DNA of 62,000 bases. Source: Symbiodinium natans. Lineage: Eukaryota; Sar; Dinophyceae; Suessiales; Symbiodiniaceae. The number at the start of each line of letters is the position of its first letter. The first letter of the stretch is position 1. Location of the stretch: contig CAJNDS010002418.1 of NCBI GenBank assembly GCA_905221605.1, forward strand, positions 189,953 to 251,952. The letters are read 5' to 3'. A program made the translations under genes and the position numbers. Below the pieces are notes generated by a model. That model was not told the DNA's origin and searched no databases. It was given only the letters and a program-made list of their open reading frames with translations. Below, piece after piece: positions 45,691-53,511 of the stretch.

Positions 45691-45721
45691 GTAGGTAGGC
45701 CTGTGTGCTGAAGCCACACAG

Positions 45722-45922
45722 CTAGCCTATGCAGCCAAAACAGCCCTTTTCACCACTTACCAAAAGGGTAAAGGTGAGGATAAGGGCAAAGGCAAAGGGA
45801 AGGGCAAAGGATTCGGTAAGGGCAAGCTCGTGCAGTCGAACCTATCAATAGCAGATAGAAGGGCTAGGCTGCTACACCTCCTTCCAATTCTGCACCGCCC
45901 GGACCAGGAACACCATCTGTGA
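45722..45922 (+). CDS. Gly-Lys-rich fragment, possibly a gag-like remnant
   Basis: Plus frame: AYAAKTALFTTYQKGKGEDK, then alternating Gly-Lys with FGKGK, then NLSIADRRARLLHLL and a TGA. Gly-Lys runs before a zinc knuckle occur in some retroelement gag proteins, but no Cys-His knuckle is present here, so this is at most a truncated remnant. It begins right where the satellite ends. Confidence 0.25.
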   Translation, partial: LAYAAKTALFTTYQKGKGEDKGKGKGKGKGFGKGKLVQSNLSIADRRARLLHLLPILHRPDQEHHL

Positions 45923-47300
45923 AGGTGGCAGCGTGCGCGATGCGACGAGTCACTGTAGTACCGCCTCCATGGAGGTCCTCGACTGATTGCTTGGAGTGAG
46001 GTCCGTCATTAAGCGACCATATGTGGCGTAGTCTTGAGTTTGTAGAGGGCATAGCGCTGGCGCAGTAGAGATTCACGGAGCTGTCCTCGGCCACTTCGTA
46101 TGTCACGCGAAGGAAGCGAGGGTGGAGGACGAGAGAGTTAGAGAGAGAACGCGACGTAAATATGTGCCCAGGGCAGGACAGGAACCGGGTCCAAAGAGAG
46201 CCAATTCAGGGTGTATGGCAGCTATAGACAGGTTTGTAGACCCTGTCGGTGCAAATTTTCAAAACAGAGCCCCAAACTATCCAAAGAAAAAGGTGTTCGT
46301 GCATAGCGAGCTGTTGACGATGACGCGCTTGACGTTGCCTGTTGGATAGCAGCAGACCATGTTGAACAACAGGATGTTTCACTCTGGCGCGGCTTCTGCC
46401 TTCTCTGACCGGAACCTGCCAAGAGCCAGCTCCGTAGCAACTCTACGACCAGTTTTTGATTCCAGGTAGAACTACCTTACATGGAAGCTTTCGGCTCTCA
46501 GCTTAGAACGCGCCTTTGCCATCTTCTACCTCTACCTGTTGACGCTTTCCGGCTGAAACGTTGAGCGCGCGAGTATACGGAATGCTTCCACAGTAAGAGA
46601 TATTTGTAGGAGCGTGCGCCCGCCGAGGTAATCCCTCGCAACATGGAGGTCATCTTCGGTAGAACAATTTTGTTGCAGCTTACCAGCATCACGTTGAAGC
46701 GTTGCAGCCTCAGCTTCATTTTTGGTGCAGCGGTGCGGACTTAGACCCGTTGCTGACCATATATTCGGTATGTGGAATATTTGCTGCAACATCGAGGACC
46801 CATTGCCGCCGTAGTGGAGAACATGCTTCGTCGGGAGCCATTGGCCAACGGTCTCTTGAGCGAAGCCTTGCCGCGTCGTTATTTGGACCAAAGTTAGCGC
46901 TTCACTGTGGCAAATCTCCGTGATGCGTCTCTGAGACAGTGCCCCGCCTAGTAAATGTGAGGCACGTTTGCCGAAGTCCTGGGCAAGCAGCCGCTAAGAC
47001 CGTTAGCCGAGCGCTGCCTGGCTAGCGATCAGTAAGTGATGCACTAATCCCGGAAGTCAGTTCTTGTAAGATTCTACTTCGCCGACGCCGTCTTCAAGCA
47101 CACGCCTCCTTCCATTGTGCAAGAGTCCCGTGGTCTTGATTGCTCCAAACTTCTTGAGGCTATGCAGCAGGGGATGGTGTTGATCTCCACAGGCAGTATC
47201 CAAGATACGCATGGCCCAACCCAAGTAGCCCGCAGTGCAAGGACAAGTAGAGTAGAGGAATGCAGCCGAAGTCGAGTGCTTGCAGCAGTGCAATACTACC
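45864..47300 (-). CDS. Candidate minus-strand exons, function unknown
   Basis: Protein-like minus segments in series: YLGWAMRILDTACGDQHHPL then LHSLKKFGAIKTTGLLHN (about 47100-47235); TTRQGFAQETVGQWLPTKHV (about 46810-46880); and VAEDSSVNLYCASAMPSTNS then RLRHIWSLNDGPHSKQSVED with a C-terminal FTDGVPGPGGAELEG (45864-46100). The gaps contain stops. It may be a decayed gene or element. Nothing was recognised. Confidence 0.25.
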
Positions 47301-47399
47301 TCATGTAGACGGCCGGCTGCGCAAGGCTTGGCAGCATGTCCACAGCCTTAAAACTCAAATCGTCTGCTTAGGCGCTGGCGCGCCAACGCATTCGACTGT

Positions 47400-47887
47400 G
47401 TCCGGATTCCCATTGCGCACCCAAGACAATGCCGACAATTGGCTGCCTTTGGTGCCTCTGGTTACCAGCAAGTCGTCAGGCCACATGGCTGGAGGAAAGC
47501 GGTTTGGCTTCGTCCTCCAGCCGAGCTTCGGGGGACGACGACGACGACGAAAGGAGGTCCCGCCCGATGAGCCCTACACAAAGGAAAACCCCTGCAAGGA
47601 GAAGAAAATGGGCCAAGGTCCCGAGAGGTTAGGGTTTTGGCATCGAGAAGACCCCTTCAACCGCAAGCATCGACGCAAAGCAAGAGGGCCTCGTGAGATC
47701 CCCTTCAAGCCAACTTCGCTCGACTCTTAGATCGGTGACGAGTCTTCATGCTGCTCTACTCCAAAACTTTCCAATGATAGAGTATGTCAGGTCCGAGGAG
47801 ATGATGGCCAAGGACGAGAGTGAGTCCCAGGAAAATTCGGCGGCCTCCGAAGAGTCGCAAGATTTTATTTGGGAGTCGAACGAATGA
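47400..47887 (+). CDS. Candidate plus-strand exons, function unknown
   Basis: The plus frame to 47730 is basic (FGGRRRRRKEVPPDEPYTKE, then GFWHREDPFNRKHRRK). It is followed in another frame by NFPMIEYVRSEEMMAKDESE and SQENSAASEESQDFIWESNE, ending at TGA 47887. The second has the acidic composition of a C-terminal tail. It lies immediately upstream of the retrotransposon. Confidence 0.3.
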
Positions 47888-48078
47888 ACAAATGACAGAT
47901 CTCGCTCATGTTCAGTCAAGCAGCAGCTGTCAGCAACATTCGAGGCCTTTGTCCCGTGACCTGTCATGCACGGCATTGCCTGCGCGGCAGACACCTCCTG
48001 TGTGGTGCGCAGGACCGAGTCGCACATGCACCTGTGTTGCTGGGCAAACGTGTTCACGTTCATCTTAAGACAATACTG

Positions 48079-48155
48079 AACTTGCAGTATTACCTTCCAG
48101 TCAGGCAATGCGCTTGTCGACTCGCAGGCAAAGGTGGTCGTATTCCAGGTTAAGA
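48079..48155. repeat. Upstream flanking module, order A-B
   Basis: A (48079-48121, begins AACTTGCAGTATTACC and ends GTCGAC) is followed by B (48122-48155, GCAGGCAAAGGTGGTCGT...AGGTTAAGA). Both recur after the retrotransposon, in the order B-A. Confidence 0.9.
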
Positions 48156-48214
48156 GGCTCACGAGTGCTCAAGTTTTCGCGCCCCCCTTCCGCTTTGTAG
48201 CCCTCACAGACGCC

Positions 48215-49993
48215 ATGGCAGACTCATCAAAGGTGCTGGAGACGATGGCCTCGCAGCTCTCCGCAGTGGCTGCTGGCCTAGAGGCATTACGAGTGCAAGG
48301 GGCGGCTCAGACGGCCGCAAACGCCGAGACGGCCGACAAGCTCGAGGAGATGCAGCGGCGCATCTCACAGCATGATGCCCTGCTCACAGGTGATGGCCCT
48401 TCGGTGCTCTCCACAGCAGCGCCAGTGGCTCGACCCCAGGATTGGGAGATCCGAATCCACGGAGATGCAGGCCCCACACAGTCGGTGACCAGAGAGGAGT
48501 GCGCGGCAATGATCACGGAGGCCCTGCAGACGAAGGTGGGCCCCGCTCTCCAGGCAGCATTCTCACAGGTCGGTGCCGAGCTTGTCCAACACGCCGAGAA
48601 GATTAACACCCTGGAACACGAGGTACGCATGCTAAAAATCAGAACAGCATGGACGGAGAAGGACCTGCTGTACTCACAGATAGAGGCTGCAAAGAGAACC
48701 CTTGTGCTGAGAAATTTCCCAGACTGGACCACAGCAGCAGACCGTGAGCTCACAGTGGCAGAAGCTCTGAAGGAGAACAACCTCGGTTACTTGGAGTGGG
48801 ACCTCACAACCACGACCTTAGAGGGCACGGATGGCAAGAAGTTTTTGGCTCCGATTTCCATCCTCACAGTCCCGACCTATGCCGCTAGAAAGAAGGTCAT
48901 GGAGGTTTGCTCCCGCGCTGTGGTTCGCTACTGGCACGAGGTGAAGGACGAGGCCGGGATCGAGCTAGACCAGAATGACGCTGAGAAGAAGCAGTCGGAC
49001 GAGGCGAAGACCGACTCGACTGAGAAAGTCTGGGAGATCAAGACCTGGCACTGGAACCTTCCCATCAAGATGGCGCCAGGAATCACCCAATTCGAAAGGC
49101 GTCTCGGTGCTCCTTTGCACGGATTAATGAACTCCTATCAGCGCCTCTTCGCGCGCTTCAAGAAGGAGTCCTTGGTGCCAAGGTGGAAGACCTTGATTCT
49201 AGAGGACAAGGAGGGTGCTTGGCTAGGCCGTGTACTTTACAGTCGCAAGACCAGCAGCCTCACAGGAACCACGGGCACCGTGGCAGACTGGAAATGCGAG
49301 GTCCAGCTTCCGGCGGAGCACAAAGACAAAATCCTGGAGTGCTGGCGAGACATTTGGTACGATCAGCTAAAGCAGCAGATCTCACAGACGGATGTGGAAC
49401 AAGAGGCATTTTCCTCTGCCTCACAGAAGACTAGCCAGGACTATGTGGCCGCAGCTCGCTTGAACCGCTTCCTCACCAAGGCCGTGCCAAGCTACAACGA
49501 GGGTGAGGAGCACGGGATCGAGAACTGGGTGGCCCGCTTCAAGTTCGAGTACCCCTGGGAGCTCTCCTTTGTAGGCATCTCACAGGAACACCCGGACCGG
49601 CAGTTCTTTCAGGAACTCCGCCCAGTGGACCAGCTGATGGAGGCAATGTCCGCCGACCAGGCCATGGAGACTGCAGTTGCCCCCGGCGAGACCCTCGCAA
49701 CCTTTGCCTCGCAGGGCACCAAGAGGCAGCACTCTTCCGGCACGGAGGGCACCCTCGACAGCATGGAGGCCGACTCCACCAAGGAGCCCCACTACCCCTT
49801 CAACTCACAGGAGGAGCTTGAACAGGAGGTGGAGAACGAGAAGATCAGCCACATCAACCGCGGCTACGACATCTCCGGCTACTCCTCTTCGCAGTGGGAG
49901 GAGTGGGTCAAGGGCAAGAAGCTCAGGCAGATGGGTTCGGAGGCTGCCCAGGCAGTCCTCACAGGCCGCCCTCGTCCCAGGCTTTCGGCTTGA
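48215..49993 (+). CDS. Retrotransposon ORF1 protein
   Basis: 592 codons from ATG 48215 (MADSSKVLETMASQLSAVAA); the frame is also open upstream into the flanking module. The order is a helical N terminus (LEEMQRRISQHDALL), a heptad-rich segment around residues 125-160 (KINTLEHEVRMLKIRTA) likely to be a coiled coil, then AAKRTLVLRNFPDW at about residue 165, which looks like the first strand and RNP-like start of an RNA-binding fold, a long Trp- and Lys-rich middle, and a Ser/Thr/Glu-rich C terminus. Known role of such proteins: binding element RNA in the ribonucleoprotein particle. The frame ends at TGA 49991-49993 and continues without any further stop into ORF2. Assignment to ORF1 rests on its position before the endonuclease and its overall architecture. 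Confidence 0.7.
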   Translation: MADSSKVLETMASQLSAVAAGLEALRVQGAAQTAANAETADKLEEMQRRISQHDALLTGDGPSVLSTAAPVARPQDWEIRIHGDAGPTQSVTREECAAMITEALQTKVGPALQAAFSQVGAELVQHAEKINTLEHEVRMLKIRTAWTEKDLLYSQIEAAKRTLVLRNFPDWTTAADRELTVAEALKENNLGYLEWDLTTTTLEGTDGKKFLAPISILTVPTYAARKKVMEVCSRAVVRYWHEVKDEAGIELDQNDAEKKQSDEAKTDSTEKVWEIKTWHWNLPIKMAPGITQFERRLGAPLHGLMNSYQRLFARFKKESLVPRWKTLILEDKEGAWLGRVLYSRKTSSLTGTTGTVADWKCEVQLPAEHKDKILECWRDIWYDQLKQQISQTDVEQEAFSSASQKTSQDYVAAARLNRFLTKAVPSYNEGEEHGIENWVARFKFEYPWELSFVGISQEHPDRQFFQELRPVDQLMEAMSADQAMETAVAPGETLATFASQGTKRQHSSGTEGTLDSMEADSTKEPHYPFNSQEELEQEVENEKISHINRGYDISGYSSSQWEEWVKGKKLRQMGSEAAQAVLTGRPRPRLSA

Positions 49994-51988
49994 AGTTTCG
50001 GCAGGCGCGCAGGAGCCCCATCTTCCAGCACAGTGTGCTTTTTCAGTGCCTCTCTCACAGAGAGCAACGCTGCGACCGCACAGGTGGAAGAAAGGGGGCG
50101 AATTAGCTTGAAGCATGTAAGCACACCTCCCAAAGGTGAGCCGGGCGCGCTGAGCCATCCCCAAGCCCTTTTCCATGTTAATTCTCACAGTTCTGTTTTT
50201 AGTTCGGATTTTTCGGGATTGAGGAATGAGCATTTCGGCGACGAAGTGCAAGCCACCAACCACCCCACCCACGAACACACACTACCGCCACAGCTCCACC
50301 ACAAGCCTCTCACTCGCTCACAGCACAAGCGCAGTCTCCGCAGCAGAGACGCAAGACAACGCAGAGCACAACTTCGCATCACCAACAGAGCCACACGCCG
50401 GCGCAACTACCGCAGCTGGCGCTCAGCACTCACACCTGCCACCTCCACCGAGCCGTTTCAGGGTAGGGGCTCCCTGGACCGGCCCCACTCAAAGCCTTTA
50501 TACGACCTCACCGGCCGCGCTCTCTCACACCGGCGGCTACAGCAGCAGCAACAGCAGCAGCGCAGCGACAAGCAGCAGCGCCGCACCCAAACAGCACCAT
50601 CCGCTGCAGCGACCACCAGAACCCACAGATGCCACAGATTCCGAAGGTTCTTGCAGAACCTCTTCAAGCTCAAGCAAAAGACCCCACAGAACAACAGCAC
50701 CCCCAACCATCTTCGTACAGATACCAGACCAGCTCCACAAAGCAGAAGGCAGTGGCAAGCCCGACACGACACCCGCCACCGACAACACACGAGAGCCCAT
50801 TGGTTCAAAACCCACATTGTACAACCCAGCAAGAAGGGCAGATACAAACACGACATTCAAACCCCTCCACGGCACCACCTCCGCGGCGCTTTCTGGAACA
50901 CCACAGGCCTGCTGGAAGCAGCCAAGCTACACACCTTGATACACATTATGCGTAAGCATCGCCTTAGCTGGCTGGCGCTCACAGAGACGCACATGAAGCA
51001 GCCTGATCAGTTCATGATCGAAGGCTACACCATTACCCACAGCGCCACAGAAGAGTACGACAGCAAAGGCAAGCCCACACAGACCTTCACAGGGGTCTCC
51101 CTCATCACAGCCCCACACCTCACACCCACCATCACAGATCTCACCTGCGTCGACGGCAGATTTCTTCGGTTCACCATCGACACCGTCGAAGCTCCGCTCA
51201 GCATACTGGCGGTTTACGCCCCACACAACCAACGCGAACAGCAATGCCGGGACCAGTTCTGGCAAGCGCTCACCACACAGCTCTCCACTCACAGAGAACG
51301 CACCCCCCTTCTAGTGGTTGGAGACTTCAACGCACTAGCCTTAGACGAGCTCGCAGCCATCCCTCACGCCACTGGCCCACATTTCATCCCAGGCAAAACT
51401 GCCGAGGAAGACGAGCCAGACGATGCTGCAGAAGGCGACACCAACCAGCGACAGTTCCACGACCTCCTGGCCTCACAGGACTACTGCCTCCCACAGAGCT
51501 GGATGGAGAAAGCACCTCGCAATAGACACACCCACAAAAGACCCAACGGCGACCTCGTGCAACTCGACCACGCCATTATACACAAAGACTGGCGCAACAT
51601 CATCCACGACATCCACACTCTTCCCGGCGCAGCACTCAACAGCAACCACTACTTGGTCAAAGTCGAGCTGCAGCTCCGCACCAAAGAGGCCAAACGCACA
51701 GCCCCCAAACCACGCCACACCAGAACCCCCACTACCGCACAGCGGCAAGCCTACAACAACCACATCAAGCAAAACTTGGATGCCATCACCCCTACCACAG
51801 ACTACTCACAACCACCCCCACAGCTCCCACTCCAATCACAACCACATGAGCAATGGCAGAGCCTCCAGGCGGCGACCAAGGAAGCCATTAGCGACCACAT
51901 CCCAACCACCGCGTCCTTCCCCAAACACCCCTGGATCTCACAAGCTACTTGGCAGCTCATACAGCAACGTTCCGCCGCACGCCTCTGA
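49994..51988 (+). CDS. Retrotransposon ORF2, APE-type endonuclease (truncated)
   Basis: The same frame as ORF1. The first 280 or so codons are His/Arg/Gln/Pro-rich with no clear fold. The endonuclease follows: AFWNTTGL (Asn, about 50890), ALTETHMKQ (Glu, about 50975), GRFLRFTID, ILAVYAPHNQ (51207), VVGDFNALA (Asp and Asn, about 51318), VQLDHAIIHK (51556) and LNSNHYLVKVEL (51635). These match the exonuclease-endonuclease-phosphatase fold, which nicks target DNA. The usual Ser-Asp-His motif is Ser-Asn-His. There is no ATG in frame before the endonuclease, so start or readthrough is unclear; another frame has ATG at 50226 but does not contain the endonuclease. The protein ends (QQRSAARL) before a reverse transcriptase. 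Confidence 0.8.
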   Translation, partial: SFGRRAGAPSSSTVCFFSASLTESNAATAQVEERGRISLKHVSTPPKGEPGALSHPQALFHVNSHSSVFSSDFSGLRNEHFGDEVQATNHPTHEHTLPPQLHHKPLTRSQHKRSLRSRDARQRRAQLRITNRATRRRNYRSWRSALTPATSTEPFQGRGSLDRPHSKPLYDLTGRALSHRRLQQQQQQQRSDKQQRRTQTAPSAAATTRTHRCHRFRRFLQNLFKLKQKTPQNNSTPNHLRTDTRPAPQSRRQWQARHDTRHRQHTRAHWFKTHIVQPSKKGRYKHDIQTPPRHHLRGAFWNTTGLLEAAKLHTLIHIMRKHRLSWLALTETHMKQPDQFMIEGYTITHSATEEYDSKGKPTQTFTGVSLITAPHLTPTITDLTCVDGRFLRFTIDTVEAPLSILAVYAPHNQREQQCRDQFWQALTTQLSTHRERTPLLVVGDFNALALDELAAIPHATGPHFIPGKTAEEDEPDDAAEGDTNQRQFHDLLASQDYCLPQSWMEKAPRNRHTHKRPNGDLVQLDHAIIHKDWRNIIHDIHTLPGAALNSNHYLVKVELQLRTKEAKRTAPKPRHTRTPTTAQRQAYNNHIKQNLDAITPTTDYSQPPPQLPLQSQPHEQWQSLQAATKEAISDHIPTTASFPKHPWISQATWQLIQQRSAARL

Positions 51989-52079
51989 GTCGACTTGCAG
52001 GCAAAGGTGGTCGTGTTCCAGGTTAAGACGTCGCCAAACTTGCAGTATTACCTTTCAGTCAGGCAGCGCCCTTGTCGAC
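51989..52079. repeat. Downstream flanking module, order B-A
   Basis: B' (51989-52028, GTCGACTTGCAGGCAAAGG...) matches upstream B with two differences in 40 bp. An 8-bp spacer follows, then A' (52037-52079), which matches upstream A with about four differences in 43 bp and also ends in GTCGAC. Confidence 0.9.
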
Positions 52080-52779
52080 ACCTTCCACAAGCGCGCGGGA
52101 CTGCAGAACCTCCTCGAAGACAAGCCCCGCGACGCGCCAGAGTCCTGCGCCTTAGTCTGTGAAATAATCTCTCAAACAAGTTCATATGTATGAGAGAACG
52201 AAATTCGTAAGTCCATCCAACTTTTGAAAGCCAGGGAGAGCCCGGGTTCACCTCGGCAAGAAGCTTGGCGTGCCGCCGAGCTGGTGTCGCTGACAGGCTG
52301 CGAAGCACGGCGACCGTGAAAGTCAAGCCGGAGTGGCGTCCGCCGAGGACCTTCAGCTGCGTTTGCGCTCAGCAGATGAGGATGGTTGTGTGACATAGCA
52401 GTGTCAAGAGATCACAAAAACCGCGTCTGAGATTGGCGTTACCTATATGGTGGTAGTGTTGTAAGCTTCGGCAGGAAATGCGGGCCCAAGAAGATGCCTC
52501 ATTTGAGAAAACTGGTTCTGAGCAGGCCGGCGCAAGCTTAAACGCGGCACATCCAAAGTTGGTGCTTCTCGCCATCTCGCAGGCAGCAGCAGCTTTTGGA
52601 GAAAATCATGTTCGGCCTGGCTCAGAGTCAGAAAAGATCGGCCAAGACAGCCGCCGTGCCGATGTCCCTGTTGCAAGCAGGCCACACACGTGTACCTGTG
52701 GTCTAGAGAAGCGCAATTGTGGTAAAGAAACATAGCGTCCGGACTACAGGCGCGTAGCTGCCATAGTTTTGCTTCGTGA
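52080..52779. other. No confident gene
   Basis: Plus (52478-52735) and minus (52443-52856) frames compete; neither shows a recognised motif. The minus frame has a CVACLQQGHRHGGC segment that might bind metal. Confidence 0.4.
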
Positions 52780-52929
52780 TCTTCCCTTGACTCCAAAGGC
52801 GAACCGCGGTTTCGGGACGTTTGCCTGGTGGACGCTTTGCGGGCCGTGGGGGTCAAGGTCCCTTACGCAGGCCATGGCCCATTTTTCGTCTTGAAAGATG
52901 GCAACCGCATGGTAGCACCTCTGGGGTGA
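52780..52929 (+). CDS. Candidate exon 1 of the large gene (possible cysteine-peptidase-like piece)
   Basis: A 49-codon plus frame between TGA 52777 and TGA 52927: SSLDSKGEPRFRDVCLVDAL, then RAVGVKVPYAGHGPFFVLKD, ending GNRMVAPLG. It has no start codon, so it would be internal. A Cys at the start of a helix (VCLVDALRA), with an aromatic-His segment in the next exon (YRQNHFTGL), is loosely reminiscent of papain-fold peptidases and deubiquitinases. That is a guess from two short motifs. A GT donor (CTGGG|GTGAC) lies at its end. Confidence 0.35.
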   Translation, partial: SSLDSKGEPRFRDVCLVDALRAVGVKVPYAGHGPFFVLKDGNRMVAPLG

Positions 52930-52983
52930 CTTGGCATGAACAAGAAAGAAATCAACAGTAAGTCATCAATTGCTATTGCGCAG

Positions 52984-53200
52984 TTTGTCATCAGAGCCAC
53001 CGGAAGGTATTCCATTCGTCCTGCGCAAGGCTTTGAGGGGCCTGGGCGATACATTCTTTATCGGCAGAATCATTTCACTGGGCTCACAATACACGAAGAC
53101 GACTCTTGCGCAATTTCCACGTCCCACCGGCCGTGTGACAATCTCTCGACGCAGTTGTGGATGCTGGAAAACACATTCGAGGCAGTGTTCACAAGGTGAT
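52984..53200 (+). CDS. Candidate exon 2 of the large gene
   Basis: After an acceptor TTGCGCAG at 52976-52983 the frame reads FVIRATGRYSIRPAQGFEGP, GRYILYRQNHFTGLTIHEDD and NLSTQLWMLENTFEAVF. It is beta-rich with a GRY-LYR-NHF core that could carry a catalytic or structural His. Another plus frame (52970-53290) is also open, so the frame is not certain. It would be spliced to 52780-52929 and to about 53347. Confidence 0.35.
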
Positions 53201-53346
53201 TTCTACAGTTGGAGTTTGCTCTCCATGTGCGCCGACAGGTTCGGAAAAAGACTTGCAAGGCGGCAGCGATCGACGTCGGCAGAAATCTGAACAAGATGCC
53301 GGAGAATGTGAAGAGAACAGAGGACGGCAAGCAGTGTGCTTGACAG

Positions 53347-53450
53347 GTGCTTTACGAGCCGAAGTGTTCATGACTGCATTTCAACGGAAGCGACGCACCC
53401 AGTCCGGACTGGAGGCTTGCGAGCGCAAAGCTGCTCGCTTAGCCCGCATG
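53347..53450 (+). CDS. Candidate exon 3 of the large gene, basic helix
   Basis: After an acceptor CTTGACAG the frame reads ALRAEVFMTAFQRKRRTQSG, then LEACERKAARLARM, a basic amphipathic helix that could act as a nuclear localisation signal. A GA...AG intron (53451-53511, 61 nt, pyrimidine-rich before GATGCAG) would join it in phase to the nuclease exon. If no intron is used, the frame ends at TGA 53514-53516. Confidence 0.35.
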
Positions 53451-53511
53451 GATGGATTGGCCTCGACTGATCCAGCCCAGTTCAGCAACCTTTCCGATCT
53501 CGCCGATGCAG

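Larger units (their letters stand above)
48157..51988 (+). mobile_element. Non-LTR retrotransposon, 3'-truncated (ORF1 + endonuclease, no RT)
   Basis: The element contains a coiled-coil ORF1 and an ORF2 that starts with an APE-type endonuclease but stops before any reverse transcriptase. Non-LTR elements are normally truncated at the 5' end by incomplete reverse transcription. Loss of the 3' two-thirds of ORF2 therefore points to a later deletion or recombination. The 3' break lies at about 51988, exactly where the flanking module B begins. No 3' tail or poly-A is present. CTCACAG 7-mers pepper the sense strand. Confidence 0.8.

Noticed and set aside
45722-45922. Complete gag gene with zinc knuckle
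   Set aside because: The Gly-Lys run is present, but no CCHC motif follows before the stop.
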